A stretch of DNA of 22,920 nucleotides, taken from a virus. Position 1 is the first letter of the stretch, and every line of letters starts with the position of its first letter. Both the position numbers and the translations under genes were made by a program. Below are positions 12,932 through 21,410 of this stretch, one piece after another. The stretch is taken from IMG/VR virus record IMGVR_UViG_3300030090_003725, positions 1 through 22,920 of that record. One strand, given 5' to 3'. The notes under the pieces are model-generated. The model was not told where the DNA came from. It searched no databases and saw nothing but the letters and a program-made list of their open reading frames with translations.

Positions 12932-15900
12932 ATGGCTGTCAGAGTTAACATAGACGGGCAGATTGTTAATGTCAAAGATACCGACGATCCAAAGTTAGCA
13001 AAAAAAATTGCAAGACGAGAGCTTAAAAAACGCTCTGGTGATTATTCAGCATTGGGCGAAACCTTTGTTAAAGGACCCATATATGGTTTACAAACAGGTT
13101 TAATTCAAGGACCTGTTGAACTCACCACTACTCTTTTTGATTTGGCAGCAGGCACTGACTACACGTCGGATGTAAACGATTTTTTTCAAAAACACAAAGT
13201 TGAAAAACCAATCAGTGCAGCGGGAAATGTTTCTTCTGCTCTGTTTCAATTTGGTGCTCCTGCCAGTATTGCAACCAAGATGGCAAGAAAAAATTTATTA
13301 AAGCCAAAGCCAGGTAAATTGTTTGACCAAAGCGGTAAGTATGTTCAAAAACCCAAACTCTTTAAACACACGGTAGCACCAATTGCAACGGCTGACTTTA
13401 TTGCAGCTACTTCAGACACGCCTGAACTTGGCTTGTTCGATGCGTTGGATCCTGAGTTTTTTGCACCCACGAACCCAGAAGAAGAAGTAAAAGGATTGGA
13501 TGAAAAGATTACAGCCGCTGATCGCATTGGAAAAAGACTTCGAGTAGGTGCTGAAGGTGCAACATTATTATTAGGCCTGCCTTACTTGTGGAGAGGATTA
13601 AAAGCTGCTGGAAGTGGGGTTGCTTCTGAGCTGTCGCAAACCAAAGCAGCAGTCAGCGCTGCCGACTGGGTTAAAAATAAAAAAGATTACATCAGAAACA
13701 TGATGGATAAAAAGCAGTTTGAAAATAAAAAATTTAAAGTATTGGGTAAAGAATACGATCAATACGACATTATCTCTAAATTTAGAAGCCGTGGTGCATT
13801 ACCGACAGAAGATGTTGCCAATGTTAAAGCTGCAAAGACAGCAGCTATGAACCAACAAATGACTGTGTTGGAATCAAGTCTTGATAACATTTGGGGTGGG
13901 TTTAAGTACCTGGACAAAAACAACAAGATGTCAGGCGATGATCTTACTTCTTTAGCAGACAATATTCGTACAGCACTGTATGGAGAATCAAGAAAAGCAC
14001 AGAAAAACGCATTAAACACACTAAAACAGGTAGACAATCAGTTTCTTAAAGATCAAAATTTTTCTTTTTTTGACACAGCAAACCTGACTCGTAATCAAAT
14101 CGATGATCTGAGTCGATTGTTAATTCAGGAAGACAACTTAAAATACTTGCCCAAAGGTTATGCCCAAGCCGTCGATGCCAATTTAGGTAAATATGGATAC
14201 ACAGCTTATCGTGCATTTATTAAAAATGTTGACCATGTAGCTAACATAAATAGTCCTCAATGGAAAAACGCCAGAGAAGAATTGTTAAAGAAAAACAACG
14301 GAGTTTCAATTGCTCAAAATGCAAAAGAAGCTGATGATATTTTAAAAAGATTGTTAGAAAAGAAAAACTTTGACAGTTCATACATGGTTCCAGAAATGGC
14401 ATTGGGTGGTGTAAAAGTTGGTTTGCTTAAAGGAAAACAATTAGACAGCTTACCAAAAATTAGAGAATTTCTTGGAGAGGTGACTGGCAAAACTGGGACA
14501 GCGGCTGAAAGGGTACAGGAAACAATGATGAAGACCAGGGCAACATTAGAGAACCTAGCTAAACAAACAGCTGAACTTGATTATTTAAGAAATGTTTCGA
14601 TGATTAACAATCGATTGGCTCAGACAGGAAGCACACAAAGATTTCTTTATGATAGAATTGATGAGATCCCCGATGCTCAGAAAGCAGCCTTTCTTGATGA
14701 TTACGGCGATGCGGTTAAAATTCCTGATCAAGCAAAGTATGGTGACTTGGCTGGTAAAATCACAACCAAAAGAATTGCAGACGCAATAACCGATGTGCAA
14801 ACAGGCTTATTAGAAAGATCCCCTGGTGCTGTTTCTAAAACCTGGGCAACTTTTTTAGGTATAAAGGGAGCCATACAAAAAGCCAAAACCGTTTACAGTC
14901 CAATCACTCAAGTCAGAAATGCGACCAGTGCGTCTTTGTTTGCAGTAATGAACGGAAACATTCCAAACGGTAAAGTATTAGATGATGCTTTATCAGTTGT
15001 TCTTGCATCCTTAAAAAAGACCCAAGGCGATGAAATGTCAAAATATTATTCTAATGCTCAAGGAAGAAACGTGGTTCAATCGGGCGCAAGAATAGGAGAA
15101 CTTGAAAGCCTAATTGATGACATGCAAAGAGTTCTAAATTTAAAAGAAACCAATCCTTTTAGCAAAGCATATAAAAAAGAAAAAAATAATCTTCTTACAA
15201 GAATATATGTTGGCTCAGATGATATATGGAAAATTTTTAGCTGGGAAATGGAAAAGGGTCGATTGTCCAGAGCCTTTAACAATGCAGCTAAAAAAAATGC
15301 GTCTTTTACAATCACACCAAATCTATACAAAGGACTAGCGCCTAAAACCATTCGTGAGCTAGAAAGAAAAAAAGGCGTTTGGTCACAGCTTGATGATAAA
15401 TTAAAAAATGAAATCATTGAAGACATCGGTGCCGACGTGGTACGAAACACAGTGCCAAACTACTCAAAAGTACCACCGATTATTCAAATGTTAAGAAGAA
15501 CACCTTTTGGTAACTTTATTGCATTTCCTGCTGAAACAATTAGAACATCTTTAATGTCTACATCAAGAGCGATTGATGAAATTGCGAGCGGTGTCCCTGA
15601 GTTGGCTGACATCGGTATGCGTCGATTGATGGGAAACATGGCAGTTGCATATGCTATTCCAAAAGCAACTGTTGAGTTTGGCAAGTACATGACGGGTGCT
15701 ACCGATGAGCAAATACAGGCCTACAAAAGAAGTTTTGCAGCACCTTGGGAAAAGAACGCAGATCTTATACCGATTAGAACCGACAAAGACGGCAATATCG
15801 TAGAGTTTTACAACTATTCTTATACCAACCCATACGAATACCTAAGATCGCCTATAAGCGCTGTTTTTAATGCGGTGCAAAATGGAGAGACTAGAGGAGA

Positions 15901-16876
15901 TAAATTAAATGAAATATTAATGCAGGCTGTTTTCGGATCAAGAGATAATCCTGGGTTGATTATTGAGTACTTAGAACCTTTTTTTGGCGCTTCAATTGCG
16001 ACAAACATTGCATTAGATTTAGCAAGAAACACAACTTATGCTTCTGGCTCTGCTCAACCAATATGGAACTCAACCGATGGAATTGGTGAAATGTTTGCAA
16101 AAGGATTAGCGCATGGTACAAATTCAGCGTTCCCTCCTTTTCTTCCAGTCACAGTAAAACCAGGTCAGACAGGAGACTTTGGACCTTTGTTTCTTAAAGA
16201 CTTGCCCAGAGCAACGCTTGCGGGTTTAGGGTTTACCGAAAAAGACATAAACAAAAAAGGCGTAAGGCCAAACATATACAATCAACTTGCCGAATCTTTT
16301 ACAGGATTAAAAACCATAAAGCCAACTGTTGAAAGAACATTAAGGTTTAGAGCTTTTGATGCAAAGAACCAAATGAGAGAAGCAGTGTCTTATTACACAG
16401 CAGCGACCAACAACCCAAACATTCTTAATCCAGAGGAACACGTTAAAGCATTAATGAGAACCAACGAAGCTAGGTTCCAGGCCATTAAAGATTTATCTAT
16501 GGCAGTTGAGGATGCCAAAGCATTGGGTGCAGACGAGAATGAAGTTTATGAAGTGTTGAAAGGAACTAAGATTTCTAACCCAGAAGCAATCATGAATCAA
16601 ACCTTTATTCCTTATTATCCGTCCGCTTATCAAATTGAGAAAGTATTGGAAAAAGGCGGAAGGTTCCCAGAAGAAGAACTAAGAGAGTCTTTTATAGACG
16701 AGATCAAACCAACTTTACCGCAAATTCCAACAGCAGGTTTTGATAGACAACCTTTCGTTCCTCCTGCCAGTCCACGCAGAATGACAACAAGGCAAAAGGC
16801 AGCACAAGATCCAGAAGGTTCAGCGGCAGTTCTGTTGCGACAGAAAGAACTTGAAAAGCTTATGGGCATTGATTAA
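12932..16876 (+). CDS. Giant internal virion (DNA ejection) protein
   Basis: This is the longest gene in the window, encoding 1314 residues. The N-terminus (VRVNIDGQIVNVKDTDDPKL) is followed by a segment with GPIYGLQTGLIQGPVELTTT and then hydrophobic stretches, one at about residues 207-230 (GATLLLGLPYLWRGLKAAGS). The middle is a long Lys/Asn/Leu-rich helical region. The C-terminal half has VRNTVPNYSKVPPIIQMLRR and LMGNMAVAYAIPKATVEFGK. Length, helical content and position after other virion genes match the large internal core/ejection proteins of podoviruses (T7 gp16 is the comparable class). No transglycosylase motif is evident, unlike T7 gp16. The stop overlaps the start of the following nuclease gene by one base. 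Confidence 0.75.
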   Translation: MAVRVNIDGQIVNVKDTDDPKLAKKIARRELKKRSGDYSALGETFVKGPIYGLQTGLIQGPVELTTTLFDLAAGTDYTSDVNDFFQKHKVEKPISAAGNVSSALFQFGAPASIATKMARKNLLKPKPGKLFDQSGKYVQKPKLFKHTVAPIATADFIAATSDTPELGLFDALDPEFFAPTNPEEEVKGLDEKITAADRIGKRLRVGAEGATLLLGLPYLWRGLKAAGSGVASELSQTKAAVSAADWVKNKKDYIRNMMDKKQFENKKFKVLGKEYDQYDIISKFRSRGALPTEDVANVKAAKTAAMNQQMTVLESSLDNIWGGFKYLDKNNKMSGDDLTSLADNIRTALYGESRKAQKNALNTLKQVDNQFLKDQNFSFFDTANLTRNQIDDLSRLLIQEDNLKYLPKGYAQAVDANLGKYGYTAYRAFIKNVDHVANINSPQWKNAREELLKKNNGVSIAQNAKEADDILKRLLEKKNFDSSYMVPEMALGGVKVGLLKGKQLDSLPKIREFLGEVTGKTGTAAERVQETMMKTRATLENLAKQTAELDYLRNVSMINNRLAQTGSTQRFLYDRIDEIPDAQKAAFLDDYGDAVKIPDQAKYGDLAGKITTKRIADAITDVQTGLLERSPGAVSKTWATFLGIKGAIQKAKTVYSPITQVRNATSASLFAVMNGNIPNGKVLDDALSVVLASLKKTQGDEMSKYYSNAQGRNVVQSGARIGELESLIDDMQRVLNLKETNPFSKAYKKEKNNLLTRIYVGSDDIWKIFSWEMEKGRLSRAFNNAAKKNASFTITPNLYKGLAPKTIRELERKKGVWSQLDDKLKNEIIEDIGADVVRNTVPNYSKVPPIIQMLRRTPFGNFIAFPAETIRTSLMSTSRAIDEIASGVPELADIGMRRLMGNMAVAYAIPKATVEFGKYMTGATDEQIQAYKRSFAAPWEKNADLIPIRTDKDGNIVEFYNYSYTNPYEYLRSPISAVFNAVQNGETRGDKLNEILMQAVFGSRDNPGLIIEYLEPFFGASIATNIALDLARNTTYASGSAQPIWNSTDGIGEMFAKGLAHGTNSAFPPFLPVTVKPGQTGDFGPLFLKDLPRATLAGLGFTEKDINKKGVRPNIYNQLAESFTGLKTIKPTVERTLRFRAFDAKNQMREAVSYYTAATNNPNILNPEEHVKALMRTNEARFQAIKDLSMAVEDAKALGADENEVYEVLKGTKISNPEAIMNQTFIPYYPSAYQIEKVLEKGGRFPEEELRESFIDEIKPTLPQIPTAGFDRQPFVPPASPRRMTTRQKAAQDPEGSAAVLLRQKELEKLMGID

Positions 16877-17235
16877 TGCGAAGACGCAGAGGGAGAAGCA
16901 AGTACGGTGCGATTCGTGTTGAATACGATGGCCATAAATTTGACAGCAAACTAGAAGCCGCTAGATACAAACAGCTCAGACTGATGGAGAAGGCCGGTGA
17001 AGTCAAAGACCTGGAGTTACAACCCAAGTTTCCGTGTGAAGTCAATGGCAAGAAGATATGCACTTACATCGCAGATTTTCGTTACAAACTAAGAAACGAC
17101 AAAGAAGTGGTGGAAGATGTGAAGGGCGTGGAAACGGCTGTGTTTAAACTAAAGAAGAAACTGGTCGAAGCATTGTACCCAGATGTCACTATTGAGATCG
17201 TGAAGAATCCTCGGTTCTTTGTGATTCCTGATTAG
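16876..17235 (+). CDS. DUF1064-like PD-(D/E)XK nuclease
   Basis: This is a 119-residue protein. A basic start (MRRRRGRSKYGAIRVEYDGH) leads into FDSKLEAARYKQLRLM (E27), then YIADFRY (D67) and VVEDVKGVETAVFKLKKKL (D81-V-K83). These are the E...D...(D/E)xK residues of the PD-(D/E)XK fold as arranged in DUF1064, a phage family related to TnsA and T7 endonuclease I-type resolvases. It may cut branched DNA before packaging, or nick DNA. The start is a TAATG overlap with the giant virion protein, so it is translated with the structural genes rather than the replication operon. Its C-terminal codons overlap the convergent DUF3310 gene by 47 bases. Confidence 0.82.
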   Translation: MRRRRGRSKYGAIRVEYDGHKFDSKLEAARYKQLRLMEKAGEVKDLELQPKFPCEVNGKKICTYIADFRYKLRNDKEVVEDVKGVETAVFKLKKKLVEALYPDVTIEIVKNPRFFVIPD

Positions 17236-17458
17236 ACTCCTCTCTGGAAATCAACATGTCCAGGTAGAACCTGGCTTTCTTATAATCCTCAAGTGTCTTG
17301 CCCTTGTGTGGGGCACGCCAAATGTATTTAAAGATTTGCCCCTTGAGGTAGCCGACAAACTCAGAAGCACTCAAAGCCGATGCAATGGCATCGAGCGCTT
17401 CTATGCCCCCCTGGGTGTAGTGTGGTGGATGATTGACTGGATCGTTTTTATCAGTCAT
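17189..17458 (-). CDS. DUF3310 protein (T7 gp1.7-like nucleotide kinase family)
   Basis: The product is 89 residues long from the ATG at 17458. That start overlaps the upstream PP-loop gene stop by eight bases (ATGACTGA), and a ribosome binding site GGAAGGAG lies 11 bases before it; the frame extends further upstream but would intrude deep into that gene. The family signature is complete: NDPVNHPPHYTQGGIEALDA, GYLKGQIFKYIWRAPHKGKT and LEDYKKARFYLDMLI. DUF3310 includes T7 gp1.7, a nucleotide kinase that phosphorylates dGMP and dTMP. Activity here is inferred. The polar tail (REESNQESQRTEDSSRSQ) goes beyond the usual family end and lies in the region overlapping the convergent nuclease gene. 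It is the last gene of the minus-strand operon. Confidence 0.85.
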   Translation of the reverse strand: MTDKNDPVNHPPHYTQGGIEALDAIASALSASEFVGYLKGQIFKYIWRAPHKGKTLEDYKKARFYLDMLISREESNQESQRTEDSSRSQ

Positions 17459-18356
17459 GACAAAAACAACTCCTTCCATCGTCATCGAACAATTCCACTT
17501 GCTGTGCATCGAGTCGTGCCATTTCAACCAAGTCAGTATAACTTCGTGACTTGTTAAAGGTTGCGGTACTAACTTTCTTGTTTTCGTATTCTGTTCCTTT
17601 GTTTAGTTTTTCTATTCTTTTTTCTTGCTCAATCCACCAATCGGCAAGTTCCGGGCGTTCTTTTATAATCTGTATCAATGTTCTTGTGCCTTTTAAAAAA
17701 CACAAATCACAATTACCTGCTTGGGTTTTACCATTGTGGTTGGGAAGGCCTAAATCAAACTCATGGTTTTCCCAAAATCTAGATACGTCTTCTACCATGA
17801 TTTTGTAATCATACAAAGGGACCAAAGATGTCCATTTGTTTTTTCCTAAATCGTTTTGTTTTCTTTGTTTAGCAACTCTTGATGGCTCGTCGTATCTCAA
17901 GCCAACAACATTCGCCCATTCTTTATAACCTTTGGCTCGCATAAATCGATTCATTACTTCAATCTTCATCTTAATCGTGCACAGCCTAGCCACCACGTTT
18001 GGCAACATTTTCTTTCTTCCTATCAATGCCTCAAACGGTTCTCCATTTCTACTGGCTGTTTCATAGGTGACTTCTTTGGTGCGATAAATGGGCCGCTCTT
18101 CAAACACTTCGAGTTCCAACCAATGCACTTTAACGCCCCACCTGGTTGAGCACTCATGAATAAAGTCCAATGTCTCTGGCATTTCTTTGCCTGTGTTTGC
18201 AAAAGTCACATGCACATCATCAGGCAATGTCCAGTCGTAAGACTCAAGGATTTTGTAAAGCATATAACCCGATGTTCGACCACCACTAAAACTAATCAAA
18301 GTAGGGCAGTTAAACTTCTCAGGCAGAAATATCTGTTCTTCATTGGGTTCAGACAT
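17451..18356 (-). CDS. PP-loop PAPS-reductase-like protein
   Basis: This 301-residue protein of the adenine-nucleotide alpha-hydrolase (PP-loop) superfamily has SGGRTSGYMLYK (residues 24-35), the pyrophosphate-binding loop. It is followed by FANTGKEMPETLDFI (52-66), RLCTIKMKIEVMNRFM (124-139), VGLRYDEPSRVAK (151-163) and GNCDLCFLKG (215-224). Cys126, Cys216, Cys219 and the C-terminal CFC (297, 299) could bind an iron-sulfur cluster or metal, as in PAPS reductases and DndC. PAPS/APS reductases reduce activated sulfate, and DndC acts in DNA phosphorothioation; no DndA/B/D/E genes are visible. The start overlaps the exonuclease stop (ATGTCTGA). In this operon a role in nucleotide or DNA modification, or counter-defence, is inferred. 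Confidence 0.85.
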   Translation of the reverse strand: MSEPNEEQIFLPEKFNCPTLISFSGGRTSGYMLYKILESYDWTLPDDVHVTFANTGKEMPETLDFIHECSTRWGVKVHWLELEVFEERPIYRTKEVTYETASRNGEPFEALIGRKKMLPNVVARLCTIKMKIEVMNRFMRAKGYKEWANVVGLRYDEPSRVAKQRKQNDLGKNKWTSLVPLYDYKIMVEDVSRFWENHEFDLGLPNHNGKTQAGNCDLCFLKGTRTLIQIIKERPELADWWIEQEKRIEKLNKGTEYENKKVSTATFNKSRSYTDLVEMARLDAQQVELFDDDGRSCFCHD

Positions 18357-19404
18357 TCTCTGTCAGTTCCTCTAATCGTGTGTCTACTCCAAACTCTTCT
18401 CTGAATCTTAACAGTTTTTTCATTACATCAGAATCGTAATCTACTTTTGAGAGCTCTCGCATCTCGGCACTGGTAAAGCTGTTCATAGCAGCTTTTGATT
18501 TAGGTGCATTGGTAATGGATCTTTTGCCCTTCATGTAAGTCACATCGTCTTTGCCTTCGCTTTCAACGGGAAGATTAACCAGGGCGGTCAACCAAATGTG
18601 GTCATCGCAATGGTTTCGTTGTGCTTCCTCGTCCAACATTTTATTCTTTTTGTTGCATCTCCAACCGCCGTCACCCTCCATGACTGGCTCACTGAACTTG
18701 CAGTTTCTACAGTTCACATCATCGGGCAGTCGCTCCAGGTTATATATGGCCTGTTCTTTTGGCGACATAAACTTCTTAATTCGATAATCGGTGGGTGAAT
18801 ATGGAGACTCTGGCGGTTCCGTTGCCGTGATAATTTTACGGGCTTTATTTATCATGTCTTCCAAAACCCCCTCTCTCGCTTCCACAATCTCCGTGTAAAG
18901 CGATGAATCGTTTTTGTTGTACACTACCACCAAAGCACGTTCCAAATTAAATGACGCCATATAACACTGAATTTGTGTAGCATAGTTAAAAGACCATTGT
19001 TCGTAGCTTTCTCCTTGTTGCAGTTCATTGAACCGACTGTTGTTGGCAGATTTGACTTCCAGAAGCATCACTTCTTCTGGTTTCTCTGGGTCAACATTCT
19101 TAACAACGCCGTCTGTAGACCCTCCCAAATGCCCAGCTAAATAGGAACATCGATATTGTTTGCCGTTCTTATCCAACGCCGATACTTTAATTTCGCTTTT
19201 CTTCAATGCATCCACAACCTGGTCTTCAATGCGATTGCCCAGATCAAACAGACGCAGTATTCTGCCATTGTCAATCAGCGGGAACGACCATCTAAACATA
19301 AGCCACAGCTTCCTGGGGTTGTCCCCAATGATGCTCATGCCCATGTGCATACGGTGTTTTTGTCCTGCCTGTTCTGCTTTATCAAATTCTTCTACTATGT
19401 TCAT
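18349..19404 (-). CDS. Cas4/RecB-like PD-(D/E)XK exonuclease
   Basis: This is a 351-residue protein. GGSTDGVV (D98), VMLLEVKSANN (E116, K118) and the YATQIQCYMASF helix (Q144, Y148) are the core of a RecB/Cas4/YqaJ-type nuclease. Cys232, Cys235, Cys250 and Cys266 (VNCRNCKFSEP, GGWRC, RNHCDD) follow and could bind zinc or an Fe-S cluster; unlike classical Cas4, no Cys is seen near the N-terminus as the fourth ligand, so all four lie after the core. A charged C-terminal tail follows. The likely role is processing DNA ends for recombination with the Sak4-like and DUF669 proteins upstream in the operon. The start overlaps the previous small gene by four bases (ATGA), with AGAGGAA just upstream. 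Confidence 0.85.
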   Translation of the reverse strand: MNIVEEFDKAEQAGQKHRMHMGMSIIGDNPRKLWLMFRWSFPLIDNGRILRLFDLGNRIEDQVVDALKKSEIKVSALDKNGKQYRCSYLAGHLGGSTDGVVKNVDPEKPEEVMLLEVKSANNSRFNELQQGESYEQWSFNYATQIQCYMASFNLERALVVVYNKNDSSLYTEIVEAREGVLEDMINKARKIITATEPPESPYSPTDYRIKKFMSPKEQAIYNLERLPDDVNCRNCKFSEPVMEGDGGWRCNKKNKMLDEEAQRNHCDDHIWLTALVNLPVESEGKDDVTYMKGKRSITNAPKSKAAMNSFTSAEMRELSKVDYDSDVMKKLLRFREEFGVDTRLEELTENV

Positions 19405-19565
19405 CCGTTCCTCTCAAGTGATTGTTTTATCCGTGATTTTGCAATCTCTGGCGCCATAATTTTTATCCAAGAATCTAAACTCGTATGTTTAGGCTTGCTG
19501 GTTTTTATAAACCAAATATCAGAATTGGTAAGTTTATAAGGGCCAATCTCAGTTACAAATATCAT
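19401..19565 (-). CDS. Small hypothetical protein (54 aa)
   Basis: The protein MIFVTEIGPYKLTNSDIWFI... is coded from the ATG at 19565 to TGA at 19401-19403, whose last bases form an ATGA overlap with the exonuclease start. A weak ribosome site (AAGGAT) lies upstream. The start lies 17 bases inside the previous gene's end. There is a Lys-rich C-terminus (AKSRIKQSLERNG) and no recognisable family. It is supported by two tight gene junctions, the filled gap in an otherwise gapless operon, and a start region that copies that of its neighbour. Confidence 0.65.
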   Translation of the reverse strand: MIFVTEIGPYKLTNSDIWFIKTSKPKHTSLDSWIKIMAPEIAKSRIKQSLERNG

Positions 19566-19752
19566 TATGTTCATCCTTATAATTTCTCAATGCTTTCTCT
19601 GCTCTTATCATAAAGCTAACTTCCTTCTCGTACTGCCGCTCTGCTCTTTTTTTAAAATAAAATTTCATCGAAACTTCTTCCCAAAAATCAGGGTTGTTTT
19701 CTAAAAACTCCATAACTTCTTTAGGGTCTAAAATTTTAGATACAAATATCAT
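19549..19752 (-). CDS. Small charged hypothetical protein (67 aa)
   Basis: The product begins MIFVSKILDPKEVMEFLENN and is helical and charged, with many Glu/Lys residues and KKRAERQYEKEVSFMIRAEK. The start overlaps the helicase stop as ATGA and has AGGAG about nine bases upstream. The stop lies inside the start of the next gene (17-base overlap). No family is recognised. A cytoplasmic partner of the helicase or nuclease is possible because it sits between them. Confidence 0.7.
   Translation of the reverse strand: MIFVSKILDPKEVMEFLENNPDFWEEVSMKFYFKKRAERQYEKEVSFMIRAEKALRNYKDEHNDICN
19554..19571 (-). repeat. Copy 1 of duplicated translation-start region
   Basis: TACAAATATCATTATGTT (plus-strand reading) matches 19741-19758 at 17 of 18 positions. 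Read on the minus strand each copy carries ACAT(T/A)ATGATATTTGTA, the ATG of one of two consecutive small genes, with an AGGA-type ribosome site just upstream of both. Confidence 0.8.
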
Positions 19753-19758
19753 AATGTT
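19741..19758 (-). repeat. Copy 2 of duplicated translation-start region
   Basis: TACAAATATCATAATGTT (plus-strand reading) pairs with 19554-19571, differing at one base. On the minus strand it contains the ATG of the 67-residue gene and lies at the end of the helicase gene. The two copies give both small proteins the same first four residues, MIFV. Confidence 0.8.
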
Positions 19759-21410
19759 ATTCTCCTTTCTCCTGCATAAATTACTTTAATGTTCTCGTAC
19801 TTCCCTTCCTTTTTGGTAAGGATGCCGTCGATGTGACTAAAAGCGCCTTTCTTATTGATTAGCTCAACGGCTTCGTTAACGGTCTTCGGTGGAAACAAAT
19901 CCATGGTGATTCTTTTCCACCTGGATTTAGCAAACTGATCTGCCTTGGGGTGGCCAAACATAAAAGGCAGTTGATATTGATTAAACATATCCTCGCATTC
20001 AAACACCACCTTGCAATAAAAGTTGCCGCCCTTAGAAGTAACCGAGTGAGCTGACACTCGGCTCACGTTAAATATGTTTTCTTTTTTGTTTTTCTTCTCA
20101 TCCGACAACACATAGCCTTCGCTAGAAGAACCGCTCTTGGCTAGGCCAGGTGGTTTTCTTTCTGGTTGAAAGTGAAAAGACTGGGGCTTTGGAAACGCTT
20201 CACCGCATTCTCTACATTCCTTAAACGCTCTTGGGTTAACAGCAAAACAGCTCTCGCATATTTTAACTTTGGCGTGAGCACCCTCGTCTTCAGGTATGGC
20301 TTCATCCAAACAACCGTGGCGCTGCATATTCTCCCCATAGTCCAACATCAAACAATTGTCTTTCCCAGGGTATTGACGCATCCCTCGTCCACACATCTGA
20401 ACATACAGGCCAAGACTTTGAGTCGGTCTTAGCAAAGCCAAACAATCTGTGCGGGGCGCATCCCATCCTTCAGTTAACACGCCTACATTACATAGGGCAT
20501 GTATTCTTCCGACTTCAAAATCATTTAAGATGCGCTCCCTTTCTTTTGTGGGGGTAGTGCCAGTGACGACCTCCGCTTTAATGCCTTGTTCTTTTAAAAA
20601 CAAACACATTTTTTCAGCATGGAGAACTGACACACAAAAGAATACCGTTGCGGTTCGACCTTTCAGATAAGCTTTATCCATCCAGTCGTTGAATATTTCT
20701 AGCATCAAAGGCTCGTTAATCGCCAATGCTTCTAGTTCGCCCTCTCTGTAATCACCGCCTTTAAATTTTAGTCGTACCCCACTCGCATCAATCACCGCCT
20801 TGTTGTCAACGGCAAATGCAGACAAGCGAGAAAGGTATCCGTCTTGAACCAATTGAGGTATAGAAACCTGATAAGCAACCTCTTTAAAAAAATGATCGAG
20901 CTTGTCTCCATAGATATAACCTTGGCCCATTCTATATGGCGTAGCTGTTACGCCAATAATCCGACATGGCTTTTTCTCTCGCATTGCATCCAGTATCTTT
21001 CTGTATCTTGTACTGGCGCCTGGTGCAATATGGTGAGCCTCGTCAATAATAATGTAATCAACGCCTGGAACCGCATCCAAACGCTTTTGCGATGCCAGTG
21101 TGTCTCTAGACGCCACCAGGATCTGTGCGTCGGTGTCATAGCTTTTTAGTGAGGCGGCTAAGACACCGACAGGTGCGCTAGGCCACACCTTTAATAGTTT
21201 GTCCTTGGCCTGTGAAACCAACTCTTGTCGATGTGCCAAGATCAAGAACCGTTTATTGCTAGAGCTCAACTCTTTAATCAAGTGAGAAAACACAATGGTC
21301 TTCCCTGCTGCCGTTGGTAAAACGAGCAATGGGTTATGGTCTATGGGCTTGGTTTGAAAGTATTTTAATAAAGATCCAAGCGCCTCTTCTTGGTAGTATC
21401 TTAATTGCAT
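19749..21410 (-). CDS. SF2 DEAH-box helicase with zinc finger
   Basis: This 553-residue helicase has LPTAAGKTIVFSHLI (Walker A, K37), ILAHRQELV (motif Ia), IIIDEAHHI (DEAH, 123-126), GVTATPYRMGQG (motif III), TATVFFCVS (motif IV), CNVGVLTEGWDAPRTDCLAL (motif V) and QMCGRGMRQ (motif VI, ending at R345). A CxxC-x10-CxxC zinc finger follows (C385, C388, C399, C402), and the last 150 residues form an unidentified C-terminal domain. It belongs with the RecG/UvsW/type III Res-like DNA helicases and would unwind or branch-migrate DNA in replication and recombination. Its stop overlaps the following start (ATGA) and its start overlaps the upstream gene stop by one base (TGATG). Confidence 0.9.
   Translation of the reverse strand: MQLRYYQEEALGSLLKYFQTKPIDHNPLLVLPTAAGKTIVFSHLIKELSSSNKRFLILAHRQELVSQAKDKLLKVWPSAPVGVLAASLKSYDTDAQILVASRDTLASQKRLDAVPGVDYIIIDEAHHIAPGASTRYRKILDAMREKKPCRIIGVTATPYRMGQGYIYGDKLDHFFKEVAYQVSIPQLVQDGYLSRLSAFAVDNKAVIDASGVRLKFKGGDYREGELEALAINEPLMLEIFNDWMDKAYLKGRTATVFFCVSVLHAEKMCLFLKEQGIKAEVVTGTTPTKERERILNDFEVGRIHALCNVGVLTEGWDAPRTDCLALLRPTQSLGLYVQMCGRGMRQYPGKDNCLMLDYGENMQRHGCLDEAIPEDEGAHAKVKICESCFAVNPRAFKECRECGEAFPKPQSFHFQPERKPPGLAKSGSSSEGYVLSDEKKNKKENIFNVSRVSAHSVTSKGGNFYCKVVFECEDMFNQYQLPFMFGHPKADQFAKSRWKRITMDLFPPKTVNEAVELINKKGAFSHIDGILTKKEGKYENIKVIYAGERRITL

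Noticed and set aside
17180-17245. Short inverted repeats near the convergent junction (AAGAA...TTCTT, GAATC...GATTC) as a terminator
   Set aside because: The stems are only five pairs, lie inside codons and have no U-run.
17459-17527. Longer N-terminus for the DUF3310 gene
   Set aside because: The added 23 residues lie inside the PP-loop gene, are unlike the family, and the eight-base overlap start at 17458 gives the canonical family start with a ribosome site.
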